DNA of 64,000 nt, from assembly GCA_030544235.1 (NCBI GenBank), contig CM060471.1:3022848-3086847 (forward strand), read 5' to 3'. This document shows, one piece after another, positions 22,510 through 34,207 of this stretch (positions are counted from its first letter, which is position 1; the number at the start of each line of letters is the position of its first letter). The DNA is from Lepturacanthus savala. Lineage: Eukaryota; Chordata; Actinopteri; Scombriformes; Trichiuridae. The translations under genes were made by a program, and so were the position numbers. Below the pieces are notes generated by a model. It was given only the letters and a program-made list of their open reading frames with translations. It was not told the DNA's origin and did no database searches.

Positions 22510-23064
22510 GGGTCATTCCAGAATTGGAGGACATTAAGTCCCACCCATCGAATTTTAAATAATCCACATACAAAATAGTAAAACATGCAGTTTCTGAGTA
22601 AATACACTTGTCCTGAGACCGAATCTATAAAAATTAAGAGAAAAGAATGCTTGAAAATAGTTTTTAAAATACCCATTAAGTCTGGACTACCCCCTAAAAT
22701 GCCATTTTCATTTGTCCCAACCAACAATAAATACTGCAATTAATGAAGTGAAAGATGCCATTATTGGGCATAAGTTGGTTGAGACAGATTTCAGTTGTTA
22801 AGATTAAGTCATATGTGAAATCAAATGGTTATTCAGAGAGAATGTTACTTTATGGAAAAGGAATTATATTTCATAAATCAATAATGTACTTTTTCAGGTT
22901 GGTAACAGGGTTGCACCAAGTATTGCAAACACAAAATCTGTTAGCTGAGCTAATCAAGCCTTTGATAGTGTATTACCTATTATTGATGAATATGTAGCAG
23001 AAAAGTGAAGGTTTATTTTTCAAGAATTTTGAAGCCAAAATGTCTTCCATTTCTGGAATGACCC
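22510..23064. mobile_element. MITE with GGGTCATTCCAGAA inverted ends
   Basis: The 26-bp ends, 22510-22535 and 23039-23064, are inverted copies with two mismatches. The 555-bp interior has no coding content. The target duplication is unclear, so the superfamily is not assigned. Confidence 0.75.
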
Positions 23065-23419
23065 ATGGATAGATAGCACTTGAGCATTGTACTGGAATAG
23101 ATGTACTTATTTACTTATTTAGTATAAAGATGTATTTGTATAAATCCCAGTGTTGGAAATATTTTGGTATGTTATAAATGTAGGCTGCCTGTATAGATGA
23201 ATTTGTCACAATAATCACAGAAGAGACGAGTCATGTAGGCTGGAACATTAATCATTTATATAAATTGCTTGTCTTAAAATAAATACTGCAAAGCAACAAG
23301 GAAGCAGAGAAATGTGAGTCACTTCTCAGAAGTAAGCAGATACTGGTCGAAAAGAGACTCATGTTCCAGGCTTTTACACAATCTATTGATCTTTGTATCG
23401 ATCAGTCGTGGCAACGTAC

Positions 23420-23493
23420 CTGGTCATGATAGTCCGGCTGACTGGACCTTCTACAGTGGGAGAGCCGGGTCAGCCGATGCTCTCCTTGTCCAC
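23420..23493 (-). CDS. ccser2: ccser2 exon 5
   Basis: The acceptor is GTTTTCCAG and the donor GTACGT. The 74-nt exon completes a split glycine codon and encodes GQGEHRLTRLSHCRRSSQPD followed by YHDQ. The SSQPDYHDQ-GGSS junction with exon 6 parallels the SPDTDYRAG-SSFEL stretch recalled from mammals. The wrong-frame reading of this exon contains a stop, so the phase from exon 4 decides the translation. Confidence 0.83.
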
Positions 23494-23546
23494 CTGGAAA
23501 ACAAAAACAAGAAAACTGTTCAGCGAATGTTTCAAGACCATCTTAA

Positions 23547-23605
23547 CCCTCTACTGCATGAAATCTTACTTAGACATGGAAAAAATGTTTTGAATGTTTG
23601 TATTT
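23547..23605 (+). mobile_element. piggyBac-type MITE, family A copy 6 (5' end)
   Basis: TTAA at 23543-23546 is followed by CCCTCTACTGCATGAAATC and TTAGACATGG, the left end of family A. It is interrupted near 23605 by a family D element. The matching right end may be the fragment at 26697-26736. Confidence 0.7.
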
Positions 23606-24740
<1,135 letters not shown>

Positions 24741-24804
24741 CACACACACACACACATATACACATATATATATATATATACACACATATATATATATATA
24801 TATA
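24741..24804. repeat. Mixed (CA)n/(TA)n microsatellite
   Basis: Alternating CA and TA blocks form the left flank of the Tc1 element that starts at 24805. Confidence 0.9.
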
Positions 24805-26460
24805 CAGTCGTCCTCAAAATTATTCATACCCTTGTTAATTTTGTGTTTTTTTTTATTTTTGCGATGAAACTAATGCAACTTTGTCAAGTTTGTTTATGAA
24901 TTATATGTGACCAACAAGTGAAAGAACGACAACAATACACAATTCAAGAAACTCTTAAATTCATGGGCATTTTATTGTCGGATTACCAAAAAATGCCATG
25001 TTCAAAATTATTCATACCCCTGGCAATATCTCAACAAAAATGTCCCAAATGTGTTCATCTTTGTCCCAAAGTTATTTCATGATGTCTCATCGGAATGAAT
25101 ACCTTTTTTGTTGACCAAATGTTAAACAAGGTTAAAAAAAATAGCATCTTTCCAGAAGAGTATAAATAGTGGGAAAGGGTTCAGGTCATTGTTAATCTCT
25201 GGTCATCATGGTAAAGAAGAAGGAGCTCAGTGAGGACCTGCGTCAGCGTCTTGTGCAGGCCCACAGTGAAGGAAAGGGTTACAAGGCCATTTCCAAGCAG
25301 TATGGTGTCCCTGTCTCAACCGTCCAGAGCATCATCAACAAGCACAAGAGGTTCAACACTGTCAAAAACCTCAGTGGGCGTGGCCAAAAGTGTAAGGTGT
25401 CCCCCAAACTTGCCAGGAGAATCTGCCGAGAGGTCAACACCAACCCACGGACCACAACCAAGGCCCTAATTCAAACCCTTGAGCAGACAGGGACAAAGGT
25501 GTCACGGTCCACCATTGAGCGAGTTTTGCACAGAGGAGGTCTCCATGGACGTAAACCTCGGAAGACGCCGCTGCTCAGGAAAAAACATCTGGTAGCTCGC
25601 CTGGCCTTTTGTAGAGGTCATCTGAAGCAAGAACCCAGCTTTTGGTCAACAATCCTGTGGTCTGATGAGACAAAACTGGAGTTATTTGGCCATATGGATA
25701 CCCAGTATGTCTGGAGGAAGAAAGGAGAAGCCTATAGACCAAAGAACACTGTGCCCACTGTCAAGTATGGTGGTGGAAGCATAATGCTGTGGGGATGTTT
25801 CTCTTCCAGTGGCACAGGCAATCTCGTCAAGGTCCAAGGTATCATGAAGAAGGAGGATTATATCAGGATACTTGATGAAAATGTCAAGGAATCTGCTGAA
25901 AAACTCAAGCTTGGCCAAAACTGGATGTACCAGCAAGACAATGATCCTAAACACACCGCCAAGGTAGTCAAGAGATGGTTCAAGGACAATGACATCAGTG
26001 TCCTGGAATGGCCAAGTCAAAGTCCTGACCTCAATCCAATTGAGAATCTGTGGCATCACTTGAAGACCAGAGTGATGGCGAGGAAACCAACCAACCTGAC
26101 CCAGCTTGAGGCATTGGCCAAGGAAGAGTGGGCCAACATCCCACAGGAGACGTGCAAGAAGCTTGTGGACACGTACAAGAATCGTCTGGAAGCAGTCATA
26201 AAGAATAAAGGCTATGCCATTGACTATTAAATAAAGACGATGGACTAGGGTATGAATAATTTTGAACATGGCATTTTTTTGGACTCCGTTAATAAAATAC
26301 CCCAGAAATGATTTTTTAAAATTATTTTATATTGTTGTCATTCTTTCAATTGTTGGTCACATGAAGCTAAAACACAAATTTGAAAACAAGCATTTATTTA
26401 ATCACTAAATGAAAAAATCACAAGAATCAGCAAGGGTATGAATAATTTTGAGGACGACTG
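24805..26460 (+). mobile_element. Tc1 element with intact transposase and IR/DR ends
   Basis: The 1656-bp element begins and ends with CAGTCGTCCTCAAAATTATT and its complement. Each arm holds two direct repeats of TCAAAATTATTCATACCC: 24814-24831 and 25002-25019 on the left, and complements at 26248-26265 and 26434-26451 on the right. The left flank is TA and the right flank reads TCTA, so one target base pair has changed or slipped. It lies in the ccser2 intron between exons 4 and 5, antisense to the gene, between two (TA)n tracts. Confidence 0.95.
25208..26230 (+). CDS. Tc1 transposase, intact, DD34E
   Basis: A complete 340-residue frame from ATG (MVKKKELSEDLRQRLVQ) to TAA, the normal size for Tc1-family transposases. 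The two helix-turn-helix subdomains (about 1-55 and 65-125) bind the inverted repeats. A GRGQK motif between them sits where Tc1 proteins carry an AT-hook-like GRPR. The catalytic core has D153 (WSDETKLELFG), D244 (YQQDNDPKHTA) and E279 (PDLNPIENLW), with 34 residues between the last two. The protein cuts and joins the element at TA targets in the nucleus. No stop or frameshift is present. Activity is inference from intactness only; expression is unknown. Confidence 0.96.
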   Translation: MVKKKELSEDLRQRLVQAHSEGKGYKAISKQYGVPVSTVQSIINKHKRFNTVKNLSGRGQKCKVSPKLARRICREVNTNPRTTTKALIQTLEQTGTKVSRSTIERVLHRGGLHGRKPRKTPLLRKKHLVARLAFCRGHLKQEPSFWSTILWSDETKLELFGHMDTQYVWRKKGEAYRPKNTVPTVKYGGGSIMLWGCFSSSGTGNLVKVQGIMKKEDYIRILDENVKESAEKLKLGQNWMYQQDNDPKHTAKVVKRWFKDNDISVLEWPSQSPDLNPIENLWHHLKTRVMARKPTNLTQLEALAKEEWANIPQETCKKLVDTYKNRLEAVIKNKGYAIDY

Positions 26461-26646
<186 letters not shown>

Positions 26647-26696
26647 TTAAAACTTAAAACATTATATGAGTTTTGTTTTTTTTTTTAATGAAGATA

Positions 26697-26736
26697 ATGT
26701 AATTGTTTCCATATGGCAACACTATGCAATAGAGGG
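26697..26736 (+). mobile_element. piggyBac-type MITE, family A copy 7 (3' end)
   Basis: CATATGGCAACACTATGCAA followed by TAGAGGG and TTAA at 26737-26740. It is the right terminus of family A and may be the partner of the left terminus at 23547. Confidence 0.7.
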
Positions 26737-26768
26737 TTAACCTGTGTTATTAACTCTATAAAACTCAC

Positions 26769-26942
26769 CACTCAGTCTCATACCGGCCCAATCAATGCTG
26801 TCATCGAGGAAACAAAGTCCTGAAACCTTTGTAACACCAATAACTGCCAGCTTGTCATCATCAAACCTGGTGCATGACTGGTCTAGCCCTGAGTCATCTT
26901 CATCATTTTTAGAGAGATGCAGTATGCCCATCCCTCCGTTTC
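26769..26942 (-). CDS. ccser2: ccser2 exon 4
   Basis: The acceptor is GTGTTTTGCAG and the donor GTGAGT. The 174-nt exon is phase 1 at both ends and encodes NGGMGILHLSKNDEDDSGLD, then QSCTRFDDDKLAVIGVTKV, then SGLCFLDDSIDWAGMRLS. The acidic DDSIDWAGM segment corresponds to the DEWIDISVSD part of the mammalian protein. The intron below it holds the intact Tc1. Confidence 0.85.
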
Positions 26943-27020
26943 CTGCAAAACACAAGACGACATGATGTTAGTTTCCAAGGAAAATATACGACATGAAAAT
27001 GTTTTTCTGTCCTACTTTAC

Positions 27021-27188
27021 CAAGGTTGTCAAAGTCATCCATATACTCCTGACTGGTATCGTTTCTATCAAGGGAGGAGGTGGAGGACAGGGACATGTCC
27101 TCCAGTGTCTCCCCCACAATTGACAGCTCTCCTAGGGATGCAATCTCTGCTGATAGTCCCCCTGTCCCTGGAGCCTCTGGGGTAGATT
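27021..27188 (-). CDS. ccser2: ccser2 exon 3 (LEDMSLSSTSSLDRND block)
   Basis: The acceptor is CTCTCCTCTCAG and the donor GTAAAG. The 168-nt exon is phase 1 at both ends and encodes STPEAPGTGGLSAEIASLGE, then LSIVGETLEDMSLSSTSSLD, then RNDTSQEYMDDFDNL. The DMSLSS-SS-DRND pattern matches the DISLSSLSSSDKND block of mammalian CCSER2. It is rich in serine and acidic residues and is probably a phosphorylated, unstructured region. Confidence 0.92.
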
Positions 27189-27245
27189 CTGAGAGGAGAG
27201 GGGAGAAGACAAAAACATTAGCGTTTAAATGATAAAATCTTATCA

Positions 27246-27810
27246 TAGTAGGACTGCAACGATTAGTCGACAGCGTCGACAACGTTGACTATAAAATTTC
27301 GTTGACTTGAAATTTCATAGTTGATTAGTCATATTATTTAAGCATCATTTTAATTTGGAACTTGAATGAATGAATATGTGTAATGAAACTGCAATGCTCC
27401 ACCGGTAGTGGTGAGGGCAGTAGTGTCTTTCTGTCCTCATTCAATCAGAGAAGACCACCGAGTTTAATGTAATGAGGGCCAACACATGGCGGAGCCGGTG
27501 GCAGGGGTGAAACTGGTTCAAAACTCTTGCCGGAACTCAGTGCGTGTAAAATAATGCAGCGTGCGCCGCTCGTGATTTTTTTTATGGTTTTTAATTGGTC
27601 TTGGGCAATTTTTAGCACAGTTTCGGATGCATGTCACTTAGTCAGGCATGCATATATGAAAAAAAAAACGATTATCAGTATCTCTCAAATATTTATTAAG
27701 CAAAATATCAGTTGACAGTGAGTGATGCTTCATACTCAGACTCCTCAGACTCTATAGTCTGAGGCAGAATCTATAGATCCAGTAACGATTAGTCACGATT
27801 ATTTCCTCCT
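27246..27810. mobile_element. Probable hAT-type MITE (GACTGCAACGATTAGTCGAC)
   Basis: The left end reads AGGACTGCAACGATTAGTCG, a widespread teleost non-autonomous repeat. ACGATTAGTCACGATTAT occurs near 27785. Exact ends and target duplication are not resolved. Related fragments occur near 46670 and 50580. Confidence 0.45.
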
Positions 27811-27899
27811 CAATGTTCCTTGCTCCAATCTCTGTCCGCCAACACAAAGTCTCTTAGTAAATGAAAAAATGCAACAAAAACCTAGTGTTACAGCTTATT

Positions 27900-28366
27900 C
27901 TGTTTAATTCACTTAAAATATGAAATCTATTTTATATTTTATAAGTAAAAATAAAGTGCAAGAGCCCATAAAGTAATAATATAAAGAAACAAATTCTACC
28001 ATTCCATTTATCACTGCTAATATTGGAATATTCCTCACATGCAGATACTTGCAGGGACTAGTCCTGTAATAAACGGAGAAGTTGTTTGCGACAGATTCGG
28101 CCCCATTACAGTCAACCAACATGACATATCGCATCCATCGCATCCAAAACCTGTTTGTAACCTGGCCAATGGACATGTTGTCACGTGTAACATTATTTGT
28201 CACTGACCCATGTAACGAAATATGAGATTGAGCAATGATATGAGATGTGATGATATAACAACTAAAGGACAAGAAGAGAGGAAGATACAAAAGAAGGTGT
28301 GAGATGAAATTAAAGTGAGAGTTGAGATACTAATAAAAATGTAAGTTTCCATATTTTAGTTGACAA
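27900..28366. other. Intron with one family D end fragment
   Basis: Mostly unrecognised sequence. CATTATTTGTCACTGACCCA at 28190-28210 is an isolated terminus of MITE family D. Confidence 0.5.
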
Positions 28367-28367
28367 A

Positions 28368-28734
28368 TGGGTCAGCGTCAAATAATGTTTGGCAAGACGA
28401 GAAAGTCAAAAACTGTTTTAAATACAGTTTTAAGAATTATTCATCAGGTCTCTCTAAATGTACATTGTGAGTTCATGTTTGTTACCTGTTATTTACAAGT
28501 CCATTTGTATCATTTTTACAAAAAAAAAAAATCACAGTTTTATGTGATTTTTTGACAAGAAATGTCAAACGATGTAAATAAAAAAGAATGATACATTCTA
28601 AATATATAATCTACCTAGAGAATATAACTTTTTGATAGCATGTGTCTTTAAATTTTCAACCCTTTTAAGAGAGTTAAAATATCTGGTACCAAGTTTTTAG
28701 TGTTGGACCACATGGCAGTTTTGTCACTGACCCA
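28368..28734 (+). mobile_element. MITE family D, complete copy (367 bp)
   Basis: Starts TGGGTCAGCGTCAAA and ends TTTGTCACTGACCCA. The interior has AT-rich blocks shared with five other copies and no coding capacity. It lies in the intron just below the large ccser2 exon. Target duplication is not clear, so the superfamily is unassigned. Confidence 0.8.
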
Positions 28735-28902
28735 AAGACAACATAAAAATAAAATATATGGGAGGAGTTTTGGGGATTGAGATTTTGAGAGGTATAAAAT
28801 AAGAACAGGTACGGCAAATGAAAAGACAAGTAACTGAAAACTGGTTCAAATGTGAAATGAGAAAAGTGAGAGCAGACATTCATTCTGATGAAGATATCAC
28901 AC

Positions 28903-30230
28903 CTGGGCTGTTTTCTGTGGTGGATGGCGTCTCTACTGAGTTCCTCCATCTGTGGTCGACCTCGCAGTCTTCTCCTGAAAGACCAGCTGAGGTCACTCGG
29001 AGGGGGCGGGACTGCTTCATGAGTGACGGGCGTGACAGCTTGTAGCTGATGGGCTTGGAGGCAGGGCCGAGGCAGGGAAGGAGGGGCTTCTTTAAAGCAG
29101 CGGGGGAGGGGATGCTGATTCCTGACTTTTGAGTTTTACCCCCGCTCCCTTTCCCTCCACCTTCAGGAGCCTGGCTGCCGACTGGTGACTTTGCTGCACT
29201 GGAGGAGGCTGTCGGCTCTTTGAGACCCCGCTCGGCAGCCCTGTTGGTGGAATAGGAGCGGTTGGCGGCGGGGGAGCGAGGGCGGGCAGCAGAGGAGGGC
29301 AGCGGGAGGGTGGGGGAAGGTGGCTGCCGTACCTGGGTGAGGCTACGAGAACGTAGACGATCACTTTCGTTGAGCTGGACTGACGGAGCGGACCCAAGAC
29401 TGTCGCTGGACAGCGAGCGGCCGGCCGGCAGCTTCTTTTGGAGCAGAGAACCCACTTGAGAACCAGGACCCAAATTCGGCCTGGAGCCGCCAGGGTGGGG
29501 CAAACTCTGCGGATGTTTCAGAAAACCATTGGTTCCATTCCGCAGTTTAGACCCAGACACACTGTTCAGGGTCTGCTTGGTGCCGTTGCTCGGCCCAGGG
29601 GCGGCTTGGCTTGGTTTGAAACCGTGAAATCCACTTTTAGCCACGGGAAGCGTCCTCGTGCTGGACTGTGGCGACGGCAACAACGATTTTGATGTCACGG
29701 GCAGGCCGAAGCCACGGCCCTTCCCTGCAGGGGGTGTGGTCGGCTTCTTGAGGTCACATGGCGGTACCACCGGTGATCTCTGAGGCGACACCGGTTCCCG
29801 TGGACGACAATACTGATGATTGGCGCTCCGGTTCTGCCCCACACCTTTTCCTCTCCGGCACTCCTTCTCCACGTCTTCCCCCGCTTCCTCCGCCATGCCA
29901 TTCTCTTTTCGCCATTTCGTAGAAAACGAGGTCGGCACTCGTATAAACCCGTTCTGTTTCGCGGAGGTGGGCAGTGGTGTCACGGGGCCAGGGTGGTGAT
30001 AGAAGCCGTTGGTGAGGCGGGTGGTGGTGGCAGAGGCGGCGTTGGTGAAGGTGCTGCTATTGGAGGTGGTGGCGGATGGACACGTCTCAGACGAGGTGGG
30101 TTTGGGCCGATTTGAGCTGAATTTGGGCAACCGAGAAACCATGGTGGGCATGGCAACAGGAGGGTCGACGAGAGGAGGGGCTGACATCAGACCCCGCCCA
30201 CTTCACCATGGAGACACTGAGGAAGAGGAG
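28903..30230 (-). CDS. ccser2: ccser2 exon 2 (first coding, large Ser/Pro-rich exon)
   Basis: The acceptor is TTTTCTCTTCTGTCTGCAG and the donor GTGTGA. Coding starts at ATG 30187; 43 bases of 5' untranslated sequence precede it and contain an out-of-frame ATG at 30209. The in-frame ATG at 30142 (CCCACCATGG) has a stronger start context and begins MVSRLPKFSSNRPKPTS, which aligns with the SRLP-type N-terminus of the family. The exon encodes 428 codons, rich in serine, proline and basic residues (for example RSLSSDSLGS, RLRSRSLTQV). It ends ENSP before splicing to exon 3. YKLSRPSLMKQSRP matches a conserved YR-HPSLLKSSR segment. No globular domain or membrane segment is seen. Higher GC content than its surroundings fits a coding exon. 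Confidence 0.93.
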
Positions 30231-30780
30231 CTGCAGACAGAAGAGAAAATACGATAAAGATGATTATTTAGAGTCAACGATGACACAGTGGCCTCTAAAC
30301 TGAACGTTTTGATAAATTGACCCACGCACAATATGACATCTTCACCCCATGTTTATTCTGTTAGAACAAACATACATTCATTTTCTCCAGAAACTGTCTC
30401 ATCTATGATAATAATATTCAAACTCTAGATTTCGGGGTTTAGAGAATTTGGATATTTGTTGGCTTAAAATAGCTCAAAACAATAAATGTTTGCTGTTTCA
30501 GCAGTGAGTTCTGCAGCTAAACAAGTGTGTGTTTCAAGTGTCAAATCATGTTCTGGCTCTTTTAACAGCCAGTCTTTTAGTTGAATGTGTAGTCTTTTTC
30601 TCATAATATCTCAACTACAAATGGAATGATGCCCTTTTTTTATAAACTTTTATTTTGTTGTATATTTTGGCATTTTATAAGCAGTTGTGGAAGAAGTATT
30701 CAAATCACTCATCGTCACACAAGTATCCCGAATCATAGACTTGTTTGTATTGTTTCAAAATGTCTTTTAATTTTAATAGT
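30231..30780. other. Intron 1 start, no feature recognised
   Basis: Sequence upstream of the exon 2 acceptor. No repeat terminus or exon was recognised. Confidence 0.5.
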
Positions 30781-30782
30781 TA

Positions 30783-31389
30783 GGGTGATATCAGGTAAAA
30801 TGGGCCATTTAAGGTTTGGGGTCCCAGCTCCTCTGGAAATTAGAGCCAATGACTACAAAGGATTTAAACTGTTGACATAACTGTGCTTGAGGTTACTTCA
30901 GGTGACTTGATTAGTTTATGGTTTCTATGGTGATTTGATTAGTATATGGTTTCTATGGTGGGTGAGACAATACTTCAAATCTAGACTGAACCAGAAATGT
31001 GCTTGGTAAGTAGCCTGGTATGACAAATCTAACTAAACTATTATAAGGTATCATCCTTATAATAGATTAGTTATAAGTATTAGTGTGAATACTTATCTAC
31101 ATGTGGTTTCTTAGTTGTTGTTTTTTTGTTTTTTAATAAATTTGTAAATATCTCAAAAATGTTTCACATTGTCATTATGGGGTGTTGTGTGTAGAATTTT
31201 GAGGAAGGCATAACAGATGTTTCAAATGTATATGGCTTAAATAATTATATTTTATCACATAATTCCAACACAAAATGATCAGAAGAAACAATCATTAATC
31301 ATAAATATACATGGAAAAGGCATATTTGTTGTTGTGTTATTGTCCCAAGTGATTTATCAAAAAGTGGCCCAATTCACCCGATATCACCC
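30783..31389. mobile_element. MITE family E (GGGTGATATC ends, TA-flanked)
   Basis: The 607-bp element has ends GGGTGATATCAGGTAAAATG and the complement of GGGTGATATCGGGTGAATTG, flanked by TA at 30781-30782 and 31390-31391. A TA target suggests a Tc1/mariner-related source. A remnant of another Tc1 arm (CACATTGTCATTATGGGGTG at about 31166) is nested inside. A second copy begins at 56228. Confidence 0.78.
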
Positions 31390-31706
31390 TAATTAAAATA
31401 GTCTGTAGCCTGTTTTCACTTTCAAAAAATGGGTAATGACACACATCACAAAAGAGAGTGAGAGAGAGAGCAAAGTTCAATGCGTGTGCATTGGTGTAAA
31501 TTATTAAATTCTTTTGAGAATTCTTTTGAGTGACAGGACTAGCAGCAGCACATCAGAGAGTCACTGGCAGTGCTGAGTCATTGGACAAATCCAAAGAGGA
31601 GCAGCAGCTCAGAGAAAATCTATTAGTGTGATTAACAGCTGAAACACATGGACCCATCTGCAACTGCTGAAAAACAGGTGGATTTAAGCATAGAAGTGTG
31701 CACCTG

Positions 31707-31710
<4 letters not shown>

Positions 31711-31752
<42 letters not shown>
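31711..31752. repeat. (GT)n microsatellite
   Basis: GT repeat adjoining the TTAA-flanked element at 31764. Confidence 0.9.
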
Positions 31753-31763
31753 TAACACATTAA

Positions 31764-32421
31764 CCTTCTAAGGTCGACCTGTTGTTAAACAAAATAACAT
31801 AAAAAAGTGTTTTCACTAAATTATAAAAAGCTCTGGTTGAAATCATGACCTTTGTGTTGTCAGGGTCGATTTTGACCCAGTTATAAAAATAAGGTTATAA
31901 AGTAATAATTAGAAATTCAAAACTGAAATCCTAAGTGCCCTGACATAAGTGCCCTGAGTGCCAACTAACCTGTTCTGATCTTAATTTAATATTTGTATCA
32001 AAGTTGCTGAAAAAAATATTTTCAGCTTTTTTATTAAAGTAAATAAATATGGGTCGAAACACCCATAACAACATAGATGTTATTATACAATAATATTAAA
32101 ATGAAAAAAAAAAAACAATTAAAACAAGATATGTGTTCTAATACCCACCAGGAATAGCCAGATCACACAACCTTTTATTTATATATATGATTCTATTTAA
32201 GTTCATTTTACCATTTTTTAAAATTGAAATCCAACCCACACCAAAAATATTAAAATCCAATATTTTCATGAATAAGGAAACCTAACAAGGTCCGCAAAAG
32301 ATAAGAAACAAATTGGTTGATAGATAATGGTTTTAAGTGTAATTTACAGCTAATTTAAGATATGGGTCAAAACCGACCATTAACATAAGGGATGGAAACA
32401 GCAAACTAACACAGAGGAAGG
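31764..32421. mobile_element. piggyBac-type MITE, family B copy 1
   Basis: The 658-bp element is flanked by TTAA at 31760-31763 and 32422-32425. The ends are CCTTCTAAGGTCGACC and the complement of CCTTCCTCTGTGTTAG. The interior has GGGTCGATTTTGACCC-type palindromic motifs and the segment GCTCTGGTTGAAAT shared with the second copy at 52747-54920. No transposase is encoded. Confidence 0.72.
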
Positions 32422-32566
32422 TTAACCACCACCGACACACCCTTCTCTCTAACCGCCCCACCCCTAATAAAAACATTCAAGCTGTGTCTGCACCTTCAAT
32501 AGAAAATGACAGATAATAATCATGTTGTTGAAAGACACACCCAATAGATCCTGTCTGTGCAATATC

Positions 32567-32675
<109 letters not shown>

Positions 32676-32983
32676 CAAGGAATACAATCCCTGAGGCAGT
32701 AATGCTAAGAAACACGGCAGGCCTGTTTCACTTCTGTTTGATATTAAAAGGACACATTTTCGGTGTCAACAGAAGTTGAAGACGTTTCCCACAGGGGAAA
32801 CCTTTCAACTTTAAATACTTTCTACAAAGTGTAAAATAGAACAAAACCATAGTATTAAAAGAAGATGTTGATAGTGACACTTTTTCAACCTTAATTAAGT
32901 CCTGCCTTCTAAAAAGATAATGGCTTGAGGCATTTCAAGGCCAGTAACAAATCTTCTGTGTGAGGCTCTGGGGATGCAATAGA

Positions 32984-33333
32984 TGGGTCAGTGACAAATA
33001 ATGTTTGGAAAAATGAGAACGTCAAAAACAATTTTAAATGTACATTGTGTGTTCATGTTGGTTACTTGTTATTTTAAAGTCCATTGGAATCATTTCCTTT
33101 TTACCAGAAAAAAAAAAATATCACGATTTTGTGTGATTTTATTTTTTCACAAAATAAATGCCAAATGGTGTAACCAAAAAAGAATAATACATTTTAAATA
33201 TATAATACACCTAGAATATAAAACATGTTGACTGCATGTGTTTTTAATTTTTTTTTAACATTTTTAAGAAAGTTAAACTATCTGGTACCAAGTTTTTAGG
33301 GTTACACCACATGGAGGTTTGGTCAGTGACCCA
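32984..33333 (+). mobile_element. MITE family D, complete copy (350 bp)
   Basis: Starts TGGGTCAGTGACAAA and ends TTGGTCAGTGACCCA. Internal blocks (CACCTAGAATATAAAACATG, ATCTGGTACCAAGTTTTTAG) match the copy at 28368-28734. Confidence 0.8.
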
Positions 33334-34205
33334 TAAACATATTAATTAATCATGACTTGCAGCTGTAGTCATCCCCTCAAGTTTTTTCCATTTCTCTGTC
33401 TCACATCAGACCAAATGTGGCACAAACACACGTCTCCAGCCCTGCAGACTGGCCACATGGCACTGAAGTCAAAAGGACAATCTAACAACAGAAGACTCCT
33501 CAGTCTTTAGTCCGCCTAAGGCCACCGTACTGGCCGTGAACCACAGTGAACATCACAAGCTTTCCTGCAGTCAAATAAAAAAAAAAAAAAAAAAACACTG
33601 ATGTGTTTATCTCCAGCAGGGGGGAGTGAAGTGTGACACAGCAGAAATCCAAACCAAAAACACTTGTGATTTCAGTGTGAGGGAGATGAAAAAGGTCAAA
33701 ACATCATCTGTGGTTCTTTAGGATAATCATCTGCACATCCTGAAGGGCGACAGTAAACCTGCAAGATCCCCTCAGATACACATGTAAAACAGGATTTATT
33801 TTTTTAGATAGAGACACTGATAAAAATAATGTTCAGTTATATAACAAAAGAAATCCAGCAGCATAATTTATTCCAAGATCATGGGAAGAAATTACAGTCT
33901 AGAGGTTGTCTGGATGTTTTTAAATATCTACAATACAATGACTCAAACTGCATTACATATACACGCTATCACATCAAGTCAAGCTACAGAAAAATAAATA
34001 AAATAAAATTGAAAATATCAATAGTCTACAAAGAGTTGTTGTTTGTTTCCCTTCACGTGGTGACTTTATAGAGGAAGATAAATTAATTAGCCTAAGTGTT
34101 TCCACTGCATTACACTGACTCACACAACTTCCTGTTACTGCTGTGTCAGTCACTGGTCCAGAAACAGAAGCAACAGATGACACATTCACAATATATATAC
34201 ACATA
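33334..34205. other. Intron sequence, no feature recognised
   Basis: Contains a run of about 20 A near 33573 and otherwise no recognised repeat or exon. Confidence 0.45.
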
Positions 34206-34207
34206 TA

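Noticed and set aside
25682..26269. 195-codon minus-strand frame over the intact Tc1 transposase
   Set aside because: A shadow of the conserved transposase on the other strand; similar shadows occur opposite every transposase here.
29092..30115. Other open frames overlapping ccser2 exon 2 on both strands
   Set aside because: High GC content lowers stop frequency; the frame chosen is the one in phase with flanking exons and similar to CCSER2.
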